The position numbers and the translations under genes were made by a program. From an uncultured Bacteroidales bacterium (GTDB lineage Bacteria > Bacteroidota > Bacteroidia > Bacteroidales > F082), in NCBI GenBank assembly GCA_937877465.1, contig CALFIT010000080.1, positions 1-6,665 of the forward strand: DNA of 6,665 nucleotides. Direction: 5' to 3'. The notes below the pieces were generated by a model that saw only the letters and a list, made by a program, of their open reading frames with translations, was not told the origin of the DNA and did no database searches. This document shows positions 1-5,074 of the stretch, in pieces. Within the stretch, counting starts at the first letter, position 1. Every line of letters begins with the position of its first letter.

Positions 1-64
1 GCTCGGCAGACTGCCCTTTCAGGCGGTGAAAGTCAGTAAAACATTTTGGGCCGTTTTTAGTCAT
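1..64 (-). CDS. N-terminal fragment of the next operon gene, product unknown (possibly BtuC permease)
   Basis: An ATG at 64-62 opens a frame that stays open for 21 codons to the left edge of the window, beginning MTKNGPKCFTDFHRLKGQSA. It starts 30 nt downstream of the BtuF-like stop codon on the same strand, so it is probably the next gene of the B12-regulated operon. Other nearby minus-strand ATGs hit stops within a few codons. The visible residues are hydrophilic and carry no recognisable motif. In many bacteria btuF is followed by the permease gene btuC and the ATPase gene btuD, so BtuC with a cytoplasmic N-terminal extension is a reasonable guess from position alone. The fragment is too short to identify, and it could be an unrelated protein. 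Confidence 0.42.
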   Translation of the reverse strand, partial: MTKNGPKCFTDFHRLKGQSAE

Positions 65-94
65 GTAAAGCAAAAACCATCCAAAACGCATTTG

Positions 95-1216
95 TCACTC
101 CATCCAATGGTAATATTTCGGCTGATAACCAGCCCATTCGCCCGTGAGCAACTCGGGATGGAAGAAATGGATGAAGTCGGCCAAAAGCAGGTCGGGCTCG
201 CATTGCGACTGTTCGAAATAGCCCGTCGGGAGTATGTCGCAGACGATGATCTTGCGGTTCTTGTAGGCGTCGAAAAGCGGATAGACGGGGTTTTCCTTGG
301 CCAAGGTCGCGTAGGTCATGGCCGTGGGCTGTGAGTTGACAACGCGCCAATACTCAGCGTGTTGCGCCTTTGCCAAAATGGTTTCGGCATCCATTGGCAC
401 GCTGCCTGAAGACGGGTTGTCTTTCCAGATGTAGTCGGCACCGGCATCGGCAAACAGCTTGGCCATGTAGCTCTTCCCGCCCGCCACATACCACTGTCCA
501 TTGAAGGCCAAGTCGGAGAACACCGTCGGGCGATGCTCCACTTTGGCACAAAGTCCGGCAAGGGCGTTGTAGCGCGTCTCAATCTCGTTGAACCAAGCGT
601 CGGCCTTGTCCTCGCAGCCTGCCAGCATTCCGACAACACGAATCCACTCGGCGCGACCCAAGGGCGTGTTTTCCAAGTAGTCGGCAAAGGGGAACTGCAC
701 CGCCCCGACCACGTTCAGTCCGCCTTGGTTGCCGTCGAAATATGGGGAATAGAGCAGCGCGTCGGGCTTCAGTTGTATCATCCGCTCGATGTCGGCGGCG
801 GACTCGGTGCCGATGTCATAGACCTTGCCTTGCGCCAACAGCGAAAGCATGGCGCTGTCCGTCACGAAACGCCCTTCGAGGATGCCTTTCACGCGGTCGA
901 TTTCGCCCAAACGCAGAAACACCGCCCATTGCGTGGCCGAAAACGAGACCACAGCGCTTACCGGCACCTTCAGAATACCCGTAACCTCTTGTCCTACAGG
1001 CTTCGTCGTGTCTTTGACGAAGGCATACGAGCCGAGAGAAAGCGTGGTGTCCCAAGGGCAAATCACGTCCACGCGGTAGCCGTAATCCTTTTCATAGACG
1101 GCAATGTTGCGGGCATAGCGCATCAGGTTGTCGCCTATCGGCTTCCCGACGGTCTCGTGGGCCTTTGGCGCACAGGCCACCATTGCCAACAACAGGAAAA
1201 TCCACAGCTTTCTCAT
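95..1216 (-). CDS. btuF: BtuF-like cobalamin/iron-chelate ABC transporter substrate-binding lipoprotein
   Basis: This is a 373-residue periplasmic-binding protein of the Peripla_BP_2 (BtuF/FecB/FepB) type, expected to carry vitamin B12 to a BtuCD-type ABC transporter. Residues 1-15 form a lipoprotein signal (MRKLWIFLLLAMVAC) with the lipidated Cys at 15. Family-like stretches follow: PVSAVVSFSATQWAVFLRLG (85-104), where the first lobe begins; IGTESAADIERMIQLKPDAL (135-154), the usual 'G....ne.i..l.PDl' segment; LGRAEWIRVVGML (186-198); and GGKSYMAKLFADAGADYIW (246-264). An in-frame ATG 41 codons upstream, at 1339, would give a longer reading. I reject it because it would bury the signal peptide and overlap the small CWC gene. 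The chosen ATG overlaps that gene's TGA as ATGA. Cobalamin rather than ferric siderophore as ligand is inferred from the B12 riboswitch at the head of the operon. Confidence 0.85.
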   Translation of the reverse strand: MRKLWIFLLLAMVACAPKAHETVGKPIGDNLMRYARNIAVYEKDYGYRVDVICPWDTTLSLGSYAFVKDTTKPVGQEVTGILKVPVSAVVSFSATQWAVFLRLGEIDRVKGILEGRFVTDSAMLSLLAQGKVYDIGTESAADIERMIQLKPDALLYSPYFDGNQGGLNVVGAVQFPFADYLENTPLGRAEWIRVVGMLAGCEDKADAWFNEIETRYNALAGLCAKVEHRPTVFSDLAFNGQWYVAGGKSYMAKLFADAGADYIWKDNPSSGSVPMDAETILAKAQHAEYWRVVNSQPTAMTYATLAKENPVYPLFDAYKNRKIIVCDILPTGYFEQSQCEPDLLLADFIHFFHPELLTGEWAGYQPKYYHWME

Positions 1217-1377
1217 TGTCGGTTCAGTTTTTCGAGACATTCCTTGCACAGGCAGTCGCTGTAATTCTCTCTCAGATAGGCTTTTGTGGCATCGGCGAGT
1301 TGCACTTTGACGCACCAGCAATCCGCAGAATGTACACACTCAAACGTTTTTCCGCAGCGAGGACAGGTCTTGGTCAT
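1213..1377 (-). CDS. Cysteine-rich CWC-type small protein
   Basis: This is a 54-residue protein with eight cysteines, at residues 5, 8, 14, 20, 22, 42, 44 and 47. The pattern is CPRCG, then FEC, then DCWC near the middle and DCLCKECL near the C-terminus. It matches the layout I know for the cysteine-rich CWC family: CxxC, a central CWC, and a terminal CLCxxC. The paired cysteines suggest a small metal-binding (probably zinc) protein; no signal peptide is seen, so it is probably cytoplasmic. Its function is not established. Its TGA overlaps the ATG of the BtuF-like gene (ATGA at 1216-1213), which suggests translational coupling. It lies 71 nt downstream of the propeller lipoprotein gene. Eight cysteines in 54 codons, with no in-frame stop, make a chance reading unlikely. 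Confidence 0.85.
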   Translation of the reverse strand: MTKTCPRCGKTFECVHSADCWCVKVQLADATKAYLRENYSDCLCKECLEKLNRQ

Positions 1378-1403
1378 TTTCAGTCAATTTTCAAACGGTT
1401 CTG

Positions 1404-1424
1404 GGGCGGATTTGCCATCCGCCC
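1404..1424. repeat. Perfect 8-bp inverted repeat (hairpin) between two operon genes
   Basis: GGGCGGAT at 1404-1411 and ATCCGCCC at 1417-1424 are perfect reverse complements separated by the 5-base loop TTGCC. The hairpin lies in the 71-nt gap between the propeller lipoprotein stop and the CWC gene. No T-run follows it on either strand, so it does not look like a standard intrinsic terminator. It could be an mRNA-stability or processing element that separates expression of the surface genes from the transporter genes, or a copy of a dispersed palindrome. Confidence 0.6.
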
Positions 1425-1448
1425 GTTCACGAACCAAAAGAATATCAA

Positions 1449-2510
1449 TTATTTAAACAACATTGCGTTAGGGATGATGCCTGCCTCGAACGAGCCGAGC
1501 AACAGGCCGTCGTCGGTGTAGCGATACACGGTGCCGTTCATCATGTAGTTCTTCGCGTCGGTGACGAAGATGCCCCACCGAGCGTCAACGGCCATGTTGT
1601 AGAAATTGCGGCCTTCGGCCTCGATGCGGAACGTCTCGGAGAGGCTTTGCGTCTCCACGTCGAAACGACGCACATCGCCATTGAGGAAGAAATAGAGATA
1701 ACGTCCATAAACATCTGACTTCATGCACATTGCCACACCTTCAAACTCACAACGCTTGGTGGCGGTCTTCAGCATCGGGTCGATTTCCCACAGCGACGGA
1801 TTCTCGCCGTCATCCTCCCAAGTGGCGCCTTCGCAAAGCACCCACACATGGCCGTCCTTATCGACCGCCATCGTGTTAGGCTCCTTCCCTACCGTGATTT
1901 CGGCCACCATCACGTCGTTGTTGACATCAACAACCTGAACGGTGTTTTTCTCCATCTCGGGAAGGTAGTAGTTCGACCAGTTGCTGACGTACAACTCGTT
2001 GCCAACCATCAGCATCTTTTCGGTGGTCTTGCCCATCTCGATGGCTCCGCTGTGGCTCATGTCCTGCGGGTCGACAATCCAGAGACCCGTGCCCATCAAG
2101 TCGCTGACGTAGGCCTTGTTAGGAGCCACGACGCACATCTCGCGCGGCGAATAGAAATCGCCGAGCTTGAAGGGCTTCGTGGTGTCGCAAACCAAGGTCT
2201 GGGCATCCATCTTGTAGATGTAGTTGCTGTTGTTGACGACGACAAACAGATGGCCGTCAAGCAGGCAAAAACTTTGAGCCACGTCGCCGAGCGGCACTCC
2301 GTTCACCTTGTAAAACAGGTTGTTGGCCACCGTGTCGGCCTCAATGTCGTAGAAGCTCAGCGAGGCGTTGGAGAACTGGAAATTGCCCTCGTTGAGCACC
2401 AAGACGCCCGACCCGACGGTGTATTCACTCGGGGTGTCAGGCTCGTTGGGCTTGCAAGAAAACAGCAAAGCCGGCAACAAGGCCAAAAGTAGCAGGGTTT
2501 TTCTTTTCAT
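1449..2510 (-). CDS. DUF5074/YncE-like beta-propeller lipoprotein, BtuG-like candidate B12-binding surface protein
   Basis: This 353-residue lipoprotein has a signal at residues 1-19 (lipobox LLFSC, Cys19) followed by KPNEPD, an acidic-leaning start that may favour surface display. The body has the repeated short strands of a beta-propeller of the DUF5074/YncE type. Typical segments are GVLVLNEGNFQFSNASLSFY (35-54), GVPLGDVAQS (71-80), SPREMCVV (121-128), GKEPNTMAVDKDGHVWVLCE (198-217) and the closing GIIPNAMLFK. BtuG proteins of Bacteroides are surface propeller lipoproteins that bind B12 very tightly and work with BtuB. This protein is similar in architecture, and it sits in a B12-riboswitch operon with a BtuF-like gene, so a BtuG role is likely but inferred. 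No btuB is present in the window. It begins 12 nt after the preceding T9SS gene, so the two are co-transcribed. Confidence 0.82.
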   Translation of the reverse strand: MKRKTLLLLALLPALLFSCKPNEPDTPSEYTVGSGVLVLNEGNFQFSNASLSFYDIEADTVANNLFYKVNGVPLGDVAQSFCLLDGHLFVVVNNSNYIYKMDAQTLVCDTTKPFKLGDFYSPREMCVVAPNKAYVSDLMGTGLWIVDPQDMSHSGAIEMGKTTEKMLMVGNELYVSNWSNYYLPEMEKNTVQVVDVNNDVMVAEITVGKEPNTMAVDKDGHVWVLCEGATWEDDGENPSLWEIDPMLKTATKRCEFEGVAMCMKSDVYGRYLYFFLNGDVRRFDVETQSLSETFRIEAEGRNFYNMAVDARWGIFVTDAKNYMMNGTVYRYTDDGLLLGSFEAGIIPNAMLFK

Positions 2511-2522
2511 CGTCTTTCTAAT

Positions 2523-3500
2523 TTATTGTTTCACAATACGTTTCGTAACCATCTTGTCGCTCGTTTCAATGCGGACGAAATACACGCCTTCCGTCAATCC
2601 GCTTAGGTCGATGACCGTTTCCGTTGAACGCATAAGTTTCTGTCCGACAAGGTTATACACCTCTACCGATTGCAGGCTTTCGGCTTGTATCGTCAGACGG
2701 TCTTTAACGGGATTGGGATAAACGGCAACGGCAACGCCCTCGTTTTCAGGCACATCGTTATGTGCCAAGTCGTGGATCACGCCGACGGCATCGAGGTCGA
2801 AGCCGCTGGAGCCGAAGGGCGTGGGCCAAGGGTCGTTGACGACATGCCCTTCCGAGTCGTAGGTGGCGTATTCGGGGCTGATGTTGCCCACCACGTCGAT
2901 GATGCGCACATGCGTCACCTTGTTCTTGTCGAGCAAGGCGTTGTCTTCCACCTCGTCGAGGTCGAAAGGCGTGCCGTACATCGCGACGTATTTGCTTGCG
3001 AAGTTATGGATCTGTTCTGGCTTGATGCAGCCCGATCCGTTCAGTTGGGTCTCGGCGGAAACATGGGTGACGGCCGGAAAGCGGAAGAAGTTCACGCCGT
3101 CGGAGCTGACCTCCACAAAGGCGATTTCGAGGAAATACATCGTCGTGTCCAAGGCGTTGGCGAAGCCGTTCTCGAACACGGCGAAGTCGGGGCCGTCGCC
3201 ATTGTAAATAGGTGAAGCGAAAGTCAGCGTGGCCGTGCCGCCGTCGCCGAGGCTCACCACGTCCATCGTGCCGCCAGGCTTGCCAACGGCCAAGGCTTCC
3301 TCGCCGAAGTTGGCCAAACCCAACGACGGCCTGTCGATGCGCTGCGGGCCGCGCTCGATGGTGCAACCCGTGGCCCAAGCCACGAATGCCGACGAGTCGG
3401 CGTGCATGGCCGTGGTGCCGGCGACACCCGCTGCGGGTGCAAACTGCGCCCAAAGCGTCACCGGCATCATGGCCAACAGTATGAAAACCAGTTTTTTCAC
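2523..3500 (-). CDS. T9SS type A sorting domain-containing cell-surface protein
   Basis: This 325-residue secreted protein has a signal peptide at 1-18 (MKKLVFILLAMMPVTLWA, then QF). The central domain at about 25-245 carries signatures I recognise from a bacterial surface-protein family of unknown function: GDGPDFAVFENGF (101-113), VEVSSDGVNFFRF (129-141), GTPFDLDEV (176-184), VTHVRIIDVVG (195-205) and DPWPTPF followed by GFDLDAVGVI (223-242). Residues about 258-325 form a T9SS C-terminal sorting domain (YPNPVKDRLTI, then VEVYNLVGQKL, then GLTEGVYFVRI, ending in KRIVKQ). The protein should therefore cross the outer membrane by type IX secretion and be anchored or released at the surface. It starts with GTG, overlapping the upstream TGA as GTGA, which points to coupled translation. 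Acid-rich motifs such as DLDEV and DLDAVG could bind metal. A role in B12 capture is inferred only from the operon. Confidence 0.87.
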   Translation of the reverse strand: MKKLVFILLAMMPVTLWAQFAPAAGVAGTTAMHADSSAFVAWATGCTIERGPQRIDRPSLGLANFGEEALAVGKPGGTMDVVSLGDGGTATLTFASPIYNGDGPDFAVFENGFANALDTTMYFLEIAFVEVSSDGVNFFRFPAVTHVSAETQLNGSGCIKPEQIHNFASKYVAMYGTPFDLDEVEDNALLDKNKVTHVRIIDVVGNISPEYATYDSEGHVVNDPWPTPFGSSGFDLDAVGVIHDLAHNDVPENEGVAVAVYPNPVKDRLTIQAESLQSVEVYNLVGQKLMRSTETVIDLSGLTEGVYFVRIETSDKMVTKRIVKQ

Positions 3501-4690
3501 TTCACAACAAGTTTCGTGGTCTGGATGGCGTTGTCGTTGCTCACGCGGACGAAATACACGCCCGACATCAGGCTCTCGATGCCAAGACGCACCTGCTCGC
3601 CTTCCGTGGCATTGACGCTCATCGTGCTGACCAAACGGCCTTGCAGGTCATAGACCGAAACCACGTTCAAGCCTGCGTTTTCTAAGGTCACAAAGACCTC
3701 GTTTTCAGCGGGATTGGGACAGACCGACAGCGCGGAAACGCTGAAGTCGTCAACGCCGGTATAAACGCTGACGGGTTCCACCTCTTGCTCCCAAACGTAA
3801 GTCCAAGGAGCAATCTCGGTGCCGCACGACTCGTCGCCCCACTTGATGAAGTCGCCGTCGTGGAGCGGTTCGGCATCGTAGCCGTACCAGCCCATCAAGC
3901 CGTTCACGTTGTAGAGCCACCACATTCCGGCTAAGGCCAAATGAAGTTCGCCGTCATCGAAAGTGATGTCATCAACGCCCCAAGCGCCCGCAACGTAGGC
4001 AAAACGCCCATCGGCAGCGGCGATGTCGTCCATCACTTCCTTCAGCATAACGCTCTCGTCATCAAAACGATAGCCCCATGCCAAGCATTTGTTAGGCTCG
4101 TTCCAGTTGACGCAGAACACCAATTCGTTTTGGCCTTCGCCCACCCAATACTCGATTTCGGAGAACTCAATCTTGGCTTCCTCGGCGAGGGGATAGACGG
4201 CGGCGACTTCCTTGGTCCAGACGTAGGTCCACATCTCTGGGTCGGTGATGATGCCGCATGATTCGTCGCCGAACTTGATTACGTCGCCATCAGCAACAAG
4301 CTGAGCGTCAAAGTAATTGCCGGCAGTGATGCCATTTACGTTGAACATCCACCACTCACCTGCAAGACCCAAGTCAAGCACGCCGTCGTTGAAAGTGATG
4401 TCGGAGAACCAGCTACCTGAGGCTGAATATTCAACGCGGTAGTCGGTGGCGGTGATGCCATCCAACACGTCTTTCACAGTGAGCGTCGCTTCGCTGAAGC
4501 GGTAGCCCCAGGCCAAAGCCGTGTCAGGCTCGGCCCAGTTGACGATGAAAACGACTTGATTCTCGCCCTCGCCAATCCAATAGCGGATGTCGGCAGGGTC
4601 GATGGTGGCGTCCTCTTGCGCGAAGAGGTTGGTCGTGAAAAGACCGAAGAGTCCCATGAGGAACAGAAGGGTAAAGTTTTTAAAACGCAT
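3497..4690 (-). CDS. T9SS-sorted secreted protein with a tandemly duplicated ~144-residue domain
   Basis: This 397-residue protein is the first gene after the B12 riboswitch. Residues 1-24 are a signal peptide ending NLFA before QED. Two copies of one domain follow, at about 35-162 and 179-304. Shared landmarks lie exactly 144 residues apart: YW.GEG, VNW.EP, AWGYRF (60-65 and 204-209), DITF.DG (97-103 and 241-247), WW.(F/Y)NVNG (113-120 and 257-264) and DGD.IK.GDESCG (134-146 and 278-290). Copy 2 has extra cysteines at 193 and 202. Residues about 320-397 are a T9SS sorting domain (CPNPAENEVFV, VVSVYDLQGRLV, MSGVYFVRV, ending KLVVK). The AWGYRF and WW-VNG pattern resembles a surface domain I recall from other bacteria, and loosely resembles the DUF4430/transcobalamin C-terminal fold. 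Its function is unproven; a surface corrinoid-binding role is inferred from position. Confidence 0.87.
   Translation of the reverse strand: MRFKNFTLLFLMGLFGLFTTNLFAQEDATIDPADIRYWIGEGENQVVFIVNWAEPDTALAWGYRFSEATLTVKDVLDGITATDYRVEYSASGSWFSDITFNDGVLDLGLAGEWWMFNVNGITAGNYFDAQLVADGDVIKFGDESCGIITDPEMWTYVWTKEVAAVYPLAEEAKIEFSEIEYWVGEGQNELVFCVNWNEPNKCLAWGYRFDDESVMLKEVMDDIAAADGRFAYVAGAWGVDDITFDDGELHLALAGMWWLYNVNGLMGWYGYDAEPLHDGDFIKWGDESCGTEIAPWTYVWEQEVEPVSVYTGVDDFSVSALSVCPNPAENEVFVTLENAGLNVVSVYDLQGRLVSTMSVNATEGEQVRLGIESLMSGVYFVRVSNDNAIQTTKLVVK
3779..4588 (-). repeat. Internal tandem domain duplication, ~432-bp period
   Basis: Within the first operon gene, 4588-4205 and 4156-3779 encode two copies of the same domain. 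Key residues align without a gap at 144 codons (432 bp) over most of the unit, with a 2-residue shift after DESCG. Nucleotide similarity is still visible: gccgca.ga.tcgtcgcc occurs at 3821 and again at 4253. The copies have diverged through most of their length, so the duplication is old. Confidence 0.8.
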
Positions 4691-4698
4691 AACACTTT

Positions 4699-4740
4699 AA
4701 GTTTTAAAGGTTTAATAATGAGTTAATTACCTCAAAACTT
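4699..4740 (-). promoter_or_regulatory. Imperfect hairpin just upstream of the first operon start codon
   Basis: AAGTTTT at 4699-4705 pairs with AAAACTT at 4734-4740, and AGGT (4708-4711) pairs with ACCT (4729-4732) beyond a small internal loop. The fold ends 8 nt before the ATG at 4690, so it could hide or expose the translation start region. A smaller palindrome, CCTTA-ATGA-TAAGG, lies upstream at 4760-4773. No GC-rich stem followed by a U-run is seen between the riboswitch and the ATG, so control of translation is more plausible than termination. The regulatory role is inferred. Confidence 0.4.
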
Positions 4741-4810
4741 CAAGGATAGTGTTGGTACACCTTAATGATAAGGAAAGGCCAGCTCTTGTCCCGAAAGCTT
4801 TGTTTCGCTT

Positions 4811-4970
4811 GACATGCGGCAGGTCTTCTGACTTACCCCTTTAAGTCGTCCGCCTTCCCGAAAAGCGTTGGTTTTCAGTGGCATGATGGACGGCGTGAAG
4901 GGCTTACAGCAGCGGGAACTGCTCGGGATTCTCACCCGATTCCCTGTTGGGCCTTGCGGCACCGCATATC
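4811..4970 (-). promoter_or_regulatory. Cobalamin (vitamin B12) riboswitch aptamer
   Basis: Read on the minus strand, this has the hallmarks of the cobalamin riboswitch (RF00174-type aptamer). The conserved core GGGAATCGGGTGAGAATCCC is at 4944-4925, followed by a segment like the family's 'CCCGC.ACTGTAA' (CCCGCTGCTGTAAGCCC). Then come GCCACTG (4882-4876), GGGAAGGC (4859-4852) and the 3' B12 box AAGTCAGAAGACCTGCC (4834-4818). The ends close as a P1 stem: GATATGCGG (4970-4962) pairs with CCGCATGTC (4819-4811), with one wobble pair. Known members bind adenosylcobalamin or related cobalamins and turn off B12 uptake or synthesis genes when B12 is plentiful. It should control the whole minus-strand operon, whose first ATG is 120 nt further on. 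Confidence 0.96.
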
Positions 4971-4975
4971 GGCGG

Positions 4976-4983
4976 CAAAGATA
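4976..4983 (-). promoter_or_regulatory. Bacteroidota -7 promoter element for the riboswitch operon
   Basis: TATCTTTG on the minus strand fits the Bacteroidota -7 consensus TAnnTTTG. It ends 5 nt before the first base of the riboswitch P1 stem, so transcription probably begins at or right beside the aptamer. I see no convincing TTTG-type -33 element about 19-21 nt upstream, so the call rests on the -7 match and its position. Confidence 0.6.
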
Positions 4984-5026
4984 CGACATTTTCATTGCAG
5001 GCATACCGACTATGGGAAAAAAATTC

Positions 5027-5034
5027 TATTTTTG
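5027..5034 (+). promoter_or_regulatory. Possible -7 promoter element for the divergent surface-protein gene
   Basis: TATTTTTG matches TAnnTTTG on the plus strand, 40 nt before the ATG at 5075, giving an expected leader of roughly 30-35 nt. A clear -33 TTTG at the right spacing is not seen; the nearest TTG, at 4995-4997, is too far away. The surrounding DNA is AT-rich, so a chance match is possible. No Shine-Dalgarno site precedes the ATG, only the A-rich run typical of this phylum. Confidence 0.4.
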
Positions 5035-5074
5035 CCGTTTGATTTAACACACCGTTTTTGAAAACCTATACAAG

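Noticed and set aside
533..1264. Plus-strand open frame opposite the BtuF-like and CWC genes
   Set aside because: It is a shadow frame without signal, domain or family motifs; the minus strand carries clear protein families.
1217..1339. N-terminal extension of the BtuF-like protein from an ATG at 1339
   Set aside because: It would hide a good lipoprotein signal at 1216, and the same bases encode the eight-cysteine CWC protein in another frame.
1404..1424. Intrinsic transcription terminator ending the upper part of the operon
   Set aside because: No T-run follows the stem on either strand.
1848..2492. Plus-strand open frame opposite the propeller lipoprotein
   Set aside because: It is His/Val/Asp-rich shadow translation of a well-supported lipoprotein gene on the other strand.
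2670..3215. Plus-strand open frame opposite the second T9SS gene
   Set aside because: It is a mirror frame with no recognisable motif; the minus-strand protein has a signal peptide and a sorting domain.
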